This document shows positions 1 through 8,504 of a DNA stretch of 64,000 bases, piece by piece. Below the pieces are notes generated by a model. The model saw only the letters and a list, made by a program, of their open reading frames with translations, was not told the DNA's origin and made no database searches. Position numbers and translations under genes: made by a program. Every line of letters begins with the position of its first letter. Position 1 is the first letter of the stretch. The DNA comes from AP-15 sp963712825 (GTDB taxonomy: Bacteria > Pseudomonadota > Alphaproteobacteria > ATCC43930 > CGMCC-115725): positions 1-64,000 of the forward strand of contig CAVQJP010000025.1 in NCBI GenBank assembly GCA_963712825.1, given 5' to 3'.

Positions 1-1619
1 CTAGCGCCGCGTCCGCGTTGTCGAGCGCCTTCTTGAACAACGCCTTGGCCAATGGCGGCACGCTCGGGTCGGCCAATGCCTCCGCTGCTCGGGCGCGGCC
101 CAACAGCAATTTGCGTCTGTCGATCAAGCTCGGCATGCTCTGCATCCATCTCATCGAGTGTGCGCGGGCGCCCCGTGTCGAACGGCCGATCGGCGGCGCC
201 GGGGCCGCGCATATGCTCCTCGGCCGCCGCAGCCGCCTCGTCATAAGCGGCATCCCTGGCGACTATCTCCCGAGCTAGGTCATCCTGGGAGAGGGAGTCG
301 GCGACCGCGTTCCAGAATTGGTCGCGGGTCTTGCCGCGGACCTCGATGTTCAGCTCGCCCGACAGCCGGTCGATTTCCTCGTTGCGGCCGAGCGCATGCG
401 CGCGCGCTTCGGCGGCGAGCGCATCCTGGTCGGAATAGACCGGGTTGCCGCGCAGATCGCGGTCGAGGTGGTCGAGCAGGGCGTTGATCTCCGGACGGTC
501 CTCGCCCGGCAGATAGCCCGCTTCCCACGCGCGCAACGTCGCGGTGTCGAGGTTGAGCCCGTTGCCGTTGACGAGCCCTGGCCGCCGCCGGCCGGCGTCG
601 ACCGCGGCGAGCTCACCGCCCTGGTCCTGCAATCCGCCTTCGCCGCGCAGAAACTCGGCGAGCCGCATCGGCTCGCGCGGAATGCGCTCGTAGGGCGTGA
701 TGTCCGGATTGCCCGCCGGCGTCGGTTCCTCCCACCACGCCGGCCCCGGCATAGCGCTCGGCGTGTCCGAGCGCCCAAGCTGCTCCTCGGTCGGCTCCAG
801 CACCCGCTCCGGGATCGCCGGCAGCCGGTCGTCGGCGAGTGCCGCGACACCCTCGCGCAGGATCGCCTCGGCCGCTTGCGGCGGCGCCGACGCAACCGCC
901 ATCGCCGCCGCCGGGTCCGCATGTACCAGCGCATCGCCGCGCCCTCCGGCGAGCATGTGCAAACCGCCGCCCATGACGCCGCCGAGCGCCACGTCCAGGA
1001 GGGCGTTGGTCATCGTCAGGTCTTCCTGATCGTGGCTCGCGAGCGCCGCCTGCACCGGCAGCAGCGCCGCCTGCCCGGCCGCTCCCTGCGCCGCACCCAG
1101 CGCCAGCCGGCCCAACGGCCGCGACGCCCACAACGCCGCGCGCGCCTCGCCGACAACCGGGACAAAGCTCGCCGCGATGTTGAGCGGGTCGATGAGGCCG
1201 GGCAGGCCGCCGGCGAGCTGGGCGCCGATCCCGAGCACGCCCGAGCCGATCCCGCCTTCGCCGCGCGCGATGATGTCCTGGCGCAACAATTCGTCGTGCT
1301 TGCGCACGCTCATCTCGCGCGCAACACCCTCGGGGACCGGGTTGCGCCACGACAAGGCGCCGTCGATGCCAAACCGCGCATTGGCCTCGTCGGCCGACAG
1401 GGTCGGACCAAAGGTGCCTTCGGGCAGCGGCATGCCGGAATTGGGGTCGATCCCTTCCTCGGCTGTGGCCCGGCCGGCCTCGAATGTCGGAAACGCGTGG
1501 GCAAAGCCCTCGCCGAGCTCGGCGCCGAGAACTTGCCCGGTCGTGGACGGCAATGCGCTCGTGCCTGCACTCCGCAGCGTTATGTTGTCCGGCACTTCGC
1601 CGCCATAAAAGCCGGTCAT
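1..1619 (-). CDS. Large phage virion-associated protein, 5' part only
   Basis: The reading frame opens with ATG at 1619, overlapping the stop of the preceding gene (ATGA), and stays open to the left edge, giving at least 539 residues. The N-terminal third has a glycine/alanine-rich hydrophobic stretch (residues about 120-225), as in internal virion or ejection proteins of podovirus-like phages; the rest is acidic and helical. Position directly after the muramidase-domain gene supports an internal virion or DNA-ejection role, which is inference. Near position 120 the protein-like character moves to the next frame (see findings), so the last 45 residues are uncertain. Confidence 0.75.
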   Translation of the reverse strand, partial: MTGFYGGEVPDNITLRSAGTSALPSTTGQVLGAELGEGFAHAFPTFEAGRATAEEGIDPNSGMPLPEGTFGPTLSADEANARFGIDGALSWRNPVPEGVAREMSVRKHDELLRQDIIARGEGGIGSGVLGIGAQLAGGLPGLIDPLNIAASFVPVVGEARAALWASRPLGRLALGAAQGAAGQAALLPVQAALASHDQEDLTMTNALLDVALGGVMGGGLHMLAGGRGDALVHADPAAAMAVASAPPQAAEAILREGVAALADDRLPAIPERVLEPTEEQLGRSDTPSAMPGPAWWEEPTPAGNPDITPYERIPREPMRLAEFLRGEGGLQDQGGELAAVDAGRRRPGLVNGNGLNLDTATLRAWEAGYLPGEDRPEINALLDHLDRDLRGNPVYSDQDALAAEARAHALGRNEEIDRLSGELNIEVRGKTRDQFWNAVADSLSQDDLAREIVARDAAYDEAAAAAEEHMRGPGAADRPFDTGRPRTLDEMDAEHAELDRQTQIAVGPRPSSGGIGRPERAAIGQGVVQEGARQRGRGA

Positions 1620-4276
1620 GGCACAGCTCCCGGCTCTGGGGCTGGTAATGCCGGCGGCCCTGCCTGCTGCACCAATCGGGCCGCGTCCGCGAACTTGAAC
1701 TCCACCCGCCGACCGTCGCTGGTGCGCGCCGGAGCGAGCCCGCCATTGCGGTATTTCAGCATCAAGACGGCGCCGTCGTCGCTTTCGTTGGTCGCCCAAA
1801 AGCCGTTCTTGATCGCGTCGCGATAAATCCCCTGGCGCTGCTCCGGGGTCAGCTGCGGGTTGCCGGGGACCGGGCCGAGCTGGTCGAGCTTGATCCCGTC
1901 CTGTACCGCTTGGGCGGCGCGCTTGACGGGCGCGAGCTCGCCCTTAGGCACGCGCAGTGCGTCGTCGAACTCCCAATGCGCTCCGACAAGGCCGTTATAG
2001 GCCTTCTGCAATGCGGTGCCGGGGTCGTCGCCGCGATACGCGTAATAGCGGGCCAAATTCTGCACCGCACCCGCCATCATCTGGTATTGCCCCGGATCCG
2101 GCACCGTGCCGCGAAAACTGCTCATGATGTCGGGGAGATCCTGGCCGATGTTCTTGACCGCCTCGGGCGCGATTGCGTCACGCAGTTTCTGCGCCCCGCC
2201 CTTGGCGCCAATCTCCTGCAGCATGCGCTGATAATCGCCGGCGGCGACGACCTGCTCGGGCCGGTCCATCGTCGCCAGCACCTGATAGTCGGCCGGCAAT
2301 CCGGCCTTGATTGTCTCGCCAAAAGCCTTTTGCCAATAACGGCCATAGGTGGACGCCAGTTTGTCGATCTGCGCCGGCATGTCGATATTGGCCGGGTCCT
2401 GGTTGGCGATCGCCTGCGCCAGCCGTCCGGCGCCGTCTGTCGTCAACACCCGCTGATCCTCGTCGCGCACGCCGAGCCGGGCCTGCTCGCCGAGACTGGC
2501 AGTGACTGCCGCCTGTGTGCCGGGGCCGGGATTATCGGGGTCGATCTTGTCCCACGCGGCGCCGACGACCGGCGACTGCCGGACATAGGCGGCTGGGTCA
2601 TTAGACAGCGCTTTGTTGCGATCGCTGATGGCGGCGCCGATTTGGTTGAAATAACGCTGGTTGCGCGCGAAATCGACACCGCTGTCGAGCCGAGCTCGAG
2701 CCGACGAGGCGATCCCCGCGAGCTGTTGCGGGTCGGCGAACTGCACCGCGTTTTTCAGCTGCCCGGCCTCGCGCGCCTCGTCGATCCGGCGCAGTACATC
2801 GTCTGCCTGATCGGCGGGCAGCAACCGACGGATGTCGGCCGTCGGCGGGTCCCACGTCTTGCCGGCAGCCAGCATCGCTTGACCGTCGTCGAGCTGCTGG
2901 CCGAGCGCGTGGCGTTGACCATCGGTCGCGCTGCGCCAAATCGTGTATCGACGGTTGACCTCGCCCATGGCGAGCTCGCCGACGCGCTCGCTGATGGCCC
3001 CTGACTCCACACGTTGCGAAATGGCGGCGCGGGTCTGGTCAATTTCCGGCGCGACCGCGCCGGCGGCGGCCGTGAACGGCGTGCCGGTCGTCGCGCCCAG
3101 CGGCGAGCCGGTCGCGGTCGAATGCCCGTTGGCGACGCGCTCGATCATCGCCTGGTCGCCGGGGCGGCCTTGCTCCTGCTGGATGATAGCGCCGATAACC
3201 TGCTGCTTAACCACCGGGTCATGCAGGTCGATCGGCTCGTTTGGCGCAAAGCCGGTGCGCTCCGCGGCGTTCTGGATCAACTGCCCGGTCTGGTTTTCGG
3301 AGGGCGGTGCCCAGCGCGAGATGACGCCGGCGAGCGTGTTGATGCCGTGCTGGTCGGCGTAGGCGTCGAGATTGCGGCCGATCGCGGCCACCCCTTCCTC
3401 GTCGCTGCCGTAGCTGGCGAACCCGCCCGTGGCGAGCTTGATGTTTCCGGGATTATGCGTGCCCGCTGCGCCAGCGCCCCCGCCGCTAAGATGCGCGAAA
3501 GGGTAGCGATCGGCCTCGATCCCGGCTTGCGCCCGGTCGATGGCGGGCTGCAACCGTTCGCGCATCTCGGGAGCTAGCCGGTTTTCGTATTCCCCGGCGT
3601 CGAGCGCGGCGAGGGTCCGTGCCGGGTTCGTCCGCAAGCCCTGCTCGACCGCGTTGCCCCAGACCTGGTTGCGGAATTTGAAGAGCCGGTCCTCGCCCTG
3701 CTCGCCATACATCCAGCCGGCGGCGACCGAGCCTTTAACCGCCGATGTGGCGCTATCCACGATCGAGGCTCGCGTAACCGGGTCTGGCGTGGCCGCGGCC
3801 ATCTGCGCATACCCGTCGAGCTGCGCGTCAAGATTGGCGCGGTGCTGCGAGGCTTCGAGCCCGAAGCTGCGGTTTTGGACCGAATTTTCGGCAAAGATCG
3901 CGTGTTGGTTTAGCTGGCGCAAAACCAGCGCCTGCACCTCCGGGTCGCTGCTCTGGCCGGTGATCTTGTCGCGGATCGTTTGCGAGTCCTGGCGGAAGCC
4001 GGCGATCGCGGCCTGCGCATCCGGCACGCGCGACCATTTTTCCTGCGCGGAGGAAAGCTGCGACATGCCCTTGAAGCTTAAGTTTGCAGCCTGCTTTTGG
4101 CGCAGCGCCTCGCCATACTGGTTGGCGAATTGCTGCGCCTCGGCCGAAACCTGCTCGCCGCCCTGCGCCAGTGCCGCACCCTTGGCGCCGAACGCCGCCG
4201 GGTTTGCCTCGGCGCGGATATCGCCGCCCGCAAAGGGCGTGCGGCCGACCTGAAAGTCGACTGGGATCTGCGGCAT
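1616..4276 (-). CDS. Phage internal virion protein with muramidase-like (P5-type) domain
   Basis: This 886-residue protein has a long helical N-terminal region (about 1-260, rich in Gln/Ala), then a domain with NPGNIK at 275-280 and RWAPPSEN at 321-328. That combination (NPGN, a GI..L..VI..RWAP..EN motif, then a helix) is typical of virion-associated lytic transglycosylase-like 'structural protein P5' domains, which open peptidoglycan during infection. The remaining 500 residues are helical without a motif I recognise. It overlaps its downstream neighbour by an ATGA junction and starts 2 bp inside the stop of the upstream gene, so translation is coupled. The enzymatic role is inferred from motif resemblance; a purely structural role is possible. 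Confidence 0.75.
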   Translation of the reverse strand: MPQIPVDFQVGRTPFAGGDIRAEANPAAFGAKGAALAQGGEQVSAEAQQFANQYGEALRQKQAANLSFKGMSQLSSAQEKWSRVPDAQAAIAGFRQDSQTIRDKITGQSSDPEVQALVLRQLNQHAIFAENSVQNRSFGLEASQHRANLDAQLDGYAQMAAATPDPVTRASIVDSATSAVKGSVAAGWMYGEQGEDRLFKFRNQVWGNAVEQGLRTNPARTLAALDAGEYENRLAPEMRERLQPAIDRAQAGIEADRYPFAHLSGGGAGAAGTHNPGNIKLATGGFASYGSDEEGVAAIGRNLDAYADQHGINTLAGVISRWAPPSENQTGQLIQNAAERTGFAPNEPIDLHDPVVKQQVIGAIIQQEQGRPGDQAMIERVANGHSTATGSPLGATTGTPFTAAAGAVAPEIDQTRAAISQRVESGAISERVGELAMGEVNRRYTIWRSATDGQRHALGQQLDDGQAMLAAGKTWDPPTADIRRLLPADQADDVLRRIDEAREAGQLKNAVQFADPQQLAGIASSARARLDSGVDFARNQRYFNQIGAAISDRNKALSNDPAAYVRQSPVVGAAWDKIDPDNPGPGTQAAVTASLGEQARLGVRDEDQRVLTTDGAGRLAQAIANQDPANIDMPAQIDKLASTYGRYWQKAFGETIKAGLPADYQVLATMDRPEQVVAAGDYQRMLQEIGAKGGAQKLRDAIAPEAVKNIGQDLPDIMSSFRGTVPDPGQYQMMAGAVQNLARYYAYRGDDPGTALQKAYNGLVGAHWEFDDALRVPKGELAPVKRAAQAVQDGIKLDQLGPVPGNPQLTPEQRQGIYRDAIKNGFWATNESDDGAVLMLKYRNGGLAPARTSDGRRVEFKFADAARLVQQAGPPALPAPEPGAVP

Positions 4277-4449
4277 CAGGCATGCCCCTCTTCGCTGGCG
4301 ATCTGCCAGCGCTCAATCCGGTCCAGCCGACCGGAAGCCGCGACCGTCCGATTGAACGCCGCCGCTCGTTTCTCAAATTCTGCCTGGTCGGCGATGATCG
4401 GTCTCTCTTTTTGGTCGAGATGAAGGGCGTGGCAAACGGTGGCGGTCAT
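4276..4449 (-). CDS. Small phage protein, 57 aa
   Basis: A short frame with ATG at 4449 overlaps the stop of the upstream 76-residue gene (ATGA), and its TGA at 4278-4276 overlaps the ATG of the 886-residue virion gene. Tight coupling on both sides is the main evidence that it is a real gene. The product is charged and has no recognised motif. It is conventional in composition for small phage morphogenesis proteins, but no function can be assigned. Confidence 0.6.
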   Translation of the reverse strand: MTATVCHALHLDQKERPIIADQAEFEKRAAAFNRTVAASGRLDRIERWQIASEEGHA

Positions 4450-4676
4450 GCCGGTTCTTCCGGCTCTGTCAGGTTGCCCGGTTGTCGCCGCCAGCGCTCG
4501 AACTCAACCCACAATGGATCGGTCTTGCCGCGGAAAATCAGGGTCGGCTCGCACCACAGCAGGACGGCCTCGCCATTACCCAAAAGGCGATAGCGCCGCC
4601 GCGGCCGTCCGCCTGGTGGCGTCGCCGGCGGCCGATGACGGATCAGACCGGCACTGAGCCGGTCATTTTCTGCCAT
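4446..4676 (-). CDS. Small phage protein, 76 aa
   Basis: The product is arginine-rich in its first 30 residues and carries tryptophan/phenylalanine patches (LLWCEP, WVEFERW) near the C-terminus. It lies between the 317-residue gene and the 57-residue gene in the coupled virion block, with a stop/start overlap on its 3' side. I do not recognise the family. The overlap and lack of stops in a consistent operon frame support coding. Confidence 0.6.
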   Translation of the reverse strand: MAENDRLSAGLIRHRPPATPPGGRPRRRYRLLGNGEAVLLWCEPTLIFRGKTDPLWVEFERWRRQPGNLTEPEEPA

Positions 4677-4720
4677 TAGCGACCTCCGGCCGGGGCGATG
4701 CCGAAATCCGCCATGCTGAG

Positions 4721-5674
4721 CTAGGCCTTGGCTTGGCTGGTGTCGGGGGTCGAACCGCCCGCGCCGGCATCGACCGCACCGAACAGCTCGGTAAGTTTGG
4801 CGGCGCGCTGGGCCGAGTTGAGCCCCTTCAAGGCAGCGCGCAAAGCTGCCGGGTCGTGCGGCGCCGTGGAAGAGGCCGCCGCCGTGGTCTTAAACGTGTC
4901 GGCGCTTACCGTCGGCGCAATCACGCTTTCTCGGGGCGCTGTCCCGCCCGCCGCCTCCTGGCCGGTTTTTCTGGCGATGGCCACATAGAGCGGCGTTATC
5001 TCCTCGATCGCCCGACGGCGGACATTCAGATGCGGGGAGTGGTAGCGCGCCTGAAATTGCGGGTCGGCTAGGAGCGCATCGCGCTTCTCAATCGCCGCGG
5101 CACGCTCCGGATTTTCGGTCATTGCGGCCTCCTGCGCGGCGCTGGGCGCCGGCATTGCGTTGTCATTGAACAGCGGCGCGTTCTCTGCCGCCTCGATCAA
5201 TTGCTCGACCTCGCCGCGCACCCGTTCGCCGGCTTCGCCATCGAAGTGGGCGGGGTCGCGCAACCGGGCGTAATTAACGATGCCCTCAACCTCGTGCGGC
5301 AGCAGCTCGGCCGTGGGCAGATCGTTCCGTTCGCGCAACGCAAAAGCCCGCATCGCCGGGCTTACCGGCTCAGGCCACATGCGAGGTTCGCCCTCTGCCG
5401 TCTGCGGGTGGTCGGCTTCGAAGTGCGTGGTGAGCCTCAACACCGTCTGCGCAATATCTTGCCAGGCGGGATCGAGAAGGGCGGCGCGGGTCTCGCGACG
5501 GCTCATCGCCCATTGCCGAAAAGCGCGCGCCTCGCCGCGGGTCATGACTGCGCCGTACTTGAAAGCCGGCCCGGCGGCCAGCCCCTCCTTCACCGCGGCC
5601 GGGTAGAGTTCAGCCTCGATCATCCGAATTAGTCGGATGGCGAGGGTGGCATTGGGCTCAAGCGGCTGCGCCAT
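4721..5674 (-). CDS. Phage structural-region protein, unknown, 317 aa
   Basis: The protein is soluble, largely helical, with an acidic central part and a low-complexity Thr/Ala/Ser-rich stretch near residues 245-275 before a conserved-looking helix. No catalytic motif is visible. Its start lies 3 bp downstream of the stop of the preceding 334-residue gene, so the two are translated together. Placement inside the virion block suggests a structural or assembly role, but this is only inferred from context. Confidence 0.65.
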   Translation of the reverse strand: MAQPLEPNATLAIRLIRMIEAELYPAAVKEGLAAGPAFKYGAVMTRGEARAFRQWAMSRRETRAALLDPAWQDIAQTVLRLTTHFEADHPQTAEGEPRMWPEPVSPAMRAFALRERNDLPTAELLPHEVEGIVNYARLRDPAHFDGEAGERVRGEVEQLIEAAENAPLFNDNAMPAPSAAQEAAMTENPERAAAIEKRDALLADPQFQARYHSPHLNVRRRAIEEITPLYVAIARKTGQEAAGGTAPRESVIAPTVSADTFKTTAAASSTAPHDPAALRAALKGLNSAQRAAKLTELFGAVDAGAGGSTPDTSQAKA

Positions 5675-5676
5675 GA

Positions 5677-6681
5677 CTAGGCTGCCTCCGGCGCGATTGG
5701 CGCGGTCGCTGCATCGCGCGCCTCGGCAACTGGTTTTTCCAGGACAAGCCAGCCGGGGCCGTGTGGCAGCACCACCAGTTCGCGGCTCCTGGCCGAAGCC
5801 CGGACCGTTAGCTCGGCTGCGGCGCGTCCACTGCCGACAGTGACGTTTCCTTTTGCGTCGACGCTATCGACAAAAAACTGATCAAGCCGGATCAGTGTCC
5901 AGGCGGCGCCGATTTTTTCGACCACCGTTGGTGTCGAGCGTTGGTGCTGCCGTTGCTGCGCGGACAGCGCCGCGGCCTCGGTTGTAAAGAATGGACATTC
6001 TTCGTCCAGTGTCGGCGTGTCGTGCTGAACAAGCGACCAATGCGCCCTTTCGCCGACAAAATGACCCTTGATGCCCAGCAAGTTGTTTGCCTCAGTCGCG
6101 ACAAAAGCGGGTTCATCGGAAGTGCGCCAGTTTGGGTCTTGCGGGGAGGCATCAGCACGCTTGTTGATGACAAATTGCCGGGCGACCGATGCCTTGACCC
6201 TGCCTGAGAACGTTTGCTCGGCGTTGCGCAACACGGGCGAGCCGGTCTTGCGGGCCAGGTCTGCACCTAATTGCTTGCGCCGCGACAGCACTGCCGCGGC
6301 GGTGGCCATGCTCTGCTCAAATTCGTCGTCGAGTTTAAGGATTGCCTCGCGGATCGCGGCGCACTCCGCCGGAAATAATTCAGACTTGGCCCAACTCCGC
6401 GCGGCTTCATCTTCCGTAATTTGCTTCCTGATTTGATCTGCGCCATGGCGCAATATGCTGAGTTCGGCACAAAGCCGCTGTTTTTGTTCCTCACATTCTT
6501 CGACAACTCGCGCGGCATCGCCATCCCCGGTCATAACCGCAAGTGCGCGGCGCGCGACCTCGGTATCAAGGCGCTGCATCTCTGTCTCGGCGGCGCGGAT
6601 CCGCGTCTCGATCTCGGCGAGCTGAGACGCGGGGTGTTTCTTTTGGAGTAGCAGCCTAACCCCGGCGAACAGCGACTTCAT
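5677..6681 (-). CDS. Phage coiled-coil protein, 334 aa
   Basis: Residues about 15-160 are strongly heptad-like and rich in Glu/Gln/Leu/Arg, consistent with a long coiled coil; the C-terminal part is mixed with a stretch containing FVATEANNLLGIKGHFV-like beta/alpha character. No enzyme motif is seen. The ATG at 6681 follows the most likely true end of the upstream gene (TAA at 6686-6684) by only 2 bp. A scaffold, tail-completion or internal virion role would fit the context, without direct evidence. Confidence 0.65.
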   Translation of the reverse strand: MKSLFAGVRLLLQKKHPASQLAEIETRIRAAETEMQRLDTEVARRALAVMTGDGDAARVVEECEEQKQRLCAELSILRHGADQIRKQITEDEAARSWAKSELFPAECAAIREAILKLDDEFEQSMATAAAVLSRRKQLGADLARKTGSPVLRNAEQTFSGRVKASVARQFVINKRADASPQDPNWRTSDEPAFVATEANNLLGIKGHFVGERAHWSLVQHDTPTLDEECPFFTTEAAALSAQQRQHQRSTPTVVEKIGAAWTLIRLDQFFVDSVDAKGNVTVGSGRAAAELTVRASARSRELVVLPHGPGWLVLEKPVAEARDAATAPIAPEAA

Positions 6682-6700
6682 TTTTACGGCGTCCTCAAGC

Positions 6701-7006
6701 TCACGGTGATCGGGCCTTCGTTCTTCGGCGGCGGGTCGACTGGTTGGTCGCGTCGAGCCCGGTGATCGTGAAATAGCCGTTGTTGAGATTGGCTCCCTCG
6801 ATCAGCATCGGATCGTTGACGACAAACCCAGTCGTCGGAAAGGTGCCGTTGGCGCCGGTCGCCCGACCGTTGGAGCTGGTGAAGGTGATGGACGCGCTGA
6901 CCAGCTTGGTCATGTGCAGGTCGCGCGTGTACGTGCGCGTCATGCTGCCTTGCGCCAGCCGCTCGTACTTCAACCCCTGCTTGGTCCGGGTGCCGAGACT
7001 AGGCAT
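6701..7006 (-). CDS. Small phage structural protein, C-terminus apparently frameshifted
   Basis: The start at 7006 has a strong ribosome site (AAAGGAG, 6 nt before ATG), so the longer upstream frame is discarded. The first 88 residues have a beta-rich composition (repeated Thr/Ser, Asn-Gly turns) typical of small head or tail decoration proteins. After the LDATNQ segment the current frame becomes an arginine run and stops at 6701, whereas the -1 frame continues as PPPKNEGPITVSLRTP and ends with TAA at 6684, right before the next gene. The intact product was therefore probably about 107 residues. See findings. Confidence 0.6.
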   Translation of the reverse strand: MPSLGTRTKQGLKYERLAQGSMTRTYTRDLHMTKLVSASITFTSSNGRATGANGTFPTTGFVVNDPMLIEGANLNNGYFTITGLDATNQSTRRRRTKARSP

Positions 7007-7064
7007 CGGTGGCTCCTTTAGGCTGCCCGCGAGGGCGGCAGATGGGTGGCGTGGTAACGCGATT

Positions 7065-7349
7065 TCAGGTTCCAACTCCGTTGGCATCAGAGGGCTGTGG
7101 TCCATTCTGAGGGTCGACATCGTGTTCGCGATGCCAGGCGCCGAACACGTATCGGCGCCAACCGCCGTCGAAGTCCCGCAAATACAGGTGGCCGCCGCGC
7201 GCGAGCAACTGCGCGCCATAAACGCCCGTTGGCACGCCATCGCGAAGCAGCGGTGCGTTGCGGTCACCCCCAAGAGCGCCGAACGTCCATATCGCATCGA
7301 GAGCGTTAAGCTCGCCGCCACTCCCTGCGGCCATTCCTGACTCAGCCAT
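7065..7349 (-). CDS. Small phage protein, 94 aa
   Basis: I chose ATG 7349 rather than the longer frame because it has GGAG eight bases upstream and sits 4 bp after the stop of the zinc-module gene. The product contains a glycine/aspartate-rich middle and a WRRY aromatic patch. No family is recognised. Its place between regulatory-type genes and virion genes gives no clear role. Confidence 0.55.
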   Translation of the reverse strand: MAESGMAAGSGGELNALDAIWTFGALGGDRNAPLLRDGVPTGVYGAQLLARGGHLYLRDFDGGWRRYVFGAWHREHDVDPQNGPQPSDANGVGT

Positions 7350-7353
7350 TGTG

Positions 7354-7815
7354 CTACTCCGCCGGTACAGTGATCGCAGCGCCACCTTGTGCCGACATGG
7401 TCGTGAGGGTGGCTGAAGTTACGCCGCGCGTCTGCGCCGGCCCGATGCCGAACGCGAACAGCACCAGCGAGCCGAGCACCGCAATTGCCGCCCGACGTGC
7501 GATTTCTGCCGGCGTCGAAAGGCGATCGCCATGATATCGGCAGTACTTGCCGCTCCGAGATACCGGCTGACCGCAGCCGTCGATGGCGCAATAAACGAGC
7601 GGGATTGTGGGGCTCCGGTCCCCCGCATCGTGCGCGAAGCAGCATTGGACGCCGTCCATCACTCGCGTTGCCTCCCGCTTGCAGCCAAGCGCCTCACACA
7701 CGACAAAAGAGGCCGCGCGGCTGATATCGCCCTCGCGGTGAACTGCGCACACGGAATGGTCACCAGAGGTTCGTGTAGCCTCCAGATTGCAACCTGGAAC
7801 TTGGCAAATCTTCAT
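7354..7815 (-). CDS. Tandem Cys/His (putative zinc) protein with one membrane segment
   Basis: From ATG 7815 the 153-residue product carries three similar modules at about residues 4-26, 40-63 and 77-99. Each has a Cys-x4-Cys pair, a short turn with Gly, and a final Cys-x2-His, the spacing expected for small zinc-binding knuckles. After the third module comes a hydrophobic segment (about 112-128, AIAVLGSLVLFAFGIG) and a Thr/Ala-rich tail. The start overlaps the stop of the HTH gene (TGATG). I do not recognise a named family; function is unknown, and the repeats suggest nucleic-acid or protein binding at the membrane as inference only. Confidence 0.65.
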   Translation of the reverse strand: MKICQVPGCNLEATRTSGDHSVCAVHREGDISRAASFVVCEALGCKREATRVMDGVQCCFAHDAGDRSPTIPLVYCAIDGCGQPVSRSGKYCRYHGDRLSTPAEIARRAAIAVLGSLVLFAFGIGPAQTRGVTSATLTTMSAQGGAAITVPAE

Positions 7816-8174
7816 CACCGATGTTCTCCCGGAGGGCTGATGTCGACTCGCTTTTCCAGTGCCTGATCGCGCCAGGCTGTTTGCCGGCTGATCCCCAGCT
7901 CGGCCGCGATCGCCGACAAGGTCGCGCCGTTTGTCTGCATCAAAGCCACACGCGCAGCTCTCGCCCGGCGCGCATCGTCGCCACACAAACGGGTGCGCCG
8001 TGGCGCTCGACGGCGTGCGGTAAGCTTTGCATCGAGAAAATGGCGCCACGCGGTCACCCGGTGCACTCCGAGCGCGGTCGCGATTGCCGGCCAGGTCGCG
8101 CCCTCGGCGCGCAGTGCCAGCACGCGCTGCCCGATGTCCGGCCGATCAAAGCGGGTTAACTGTTTGCCGCTCAT
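7815..8174 (-). CDS. Phage DNA-binding protein with two HTH motifs
   Basis: The 119-residue product from ATG 8174 contains two helix-turn-helix motifs: about residues 27-46 (TWPAIATALGVHRVTAWRH) and about 87-106 (TLSAIAAELGISRQTAWRD). They resemble each other, suggesting internal duplication of a homeodomain-like unit. A basic linker (ARRRAPRRTR) joins them. The longer upstream frame is rejected because it reads through a tandem repeat. It lies next to repeat clusters at 8381-8440 and 8776-9052, which could be targets. A regulator or a small-terminase-like DNA-recognition protein are both possible. Confidence 0.65.
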   Translation of the reverse strand: MSGKQLTRFDRPDIGQRVLALRAEGATWPAIATALGVHRVTAWRHFLDAKLTARRRAPRRTRLCGDDARRARAARVALMQTNGATLSAIAAELGISRQTAWRDQALEKRVDISPPGEHR

Positions 8175-8380
8175 CACCGCACCCCTACCCGTTGATCGCC
8201 GAAGTTGGGTTCGCGTTTTCCGAAAACTCCCCAACGGGTCCGAAAGCACACCGACAAGGGTATGACGGGCGCGCGCTGGCAAAAACCGGGGTAAGCCCCT
8301 CCAGCTCGGCCGGCCGGCGAAATCCGCCCGGTAAATGCGGCCGGCGCCCCGGCGGCGGCGAGCTGCTCGGCGACCTGCGA

Positions 8381-8440
8381 CCCTCCGAAACCGAGGATGA
8401 CCCTCCGAAACCGAGGATGACCCTCCGAAACCGAGGATGA
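8381..8440. repeat. Three perfect tandem copies of a 20-bp unit
   Basis: The unit ccctccgaaaccgaggatga occurs at 8381-8400, 8401-8420 and 8421-8440 without mismatch. Twenty bp is not a multiple of three, so any gene crossing it would change frame with copy number. It lies about 200 bp upstream of the double-HTH gene. Confidence 0.95.
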
Positions 8441-8504
8441 TTTGTGGAACAGGCGCAAGAGATCGTAAATACGCGAACAATTACAGGCAGATTTGGCGGA
8501 GGGT

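Noticed and set aside
318..1826. 502-codon plus-strand frame at the left edge
   Set aside because: Antisense to the virion gene on the minus strand, with arginine-rich composition typical of GC-rich shadow frames.
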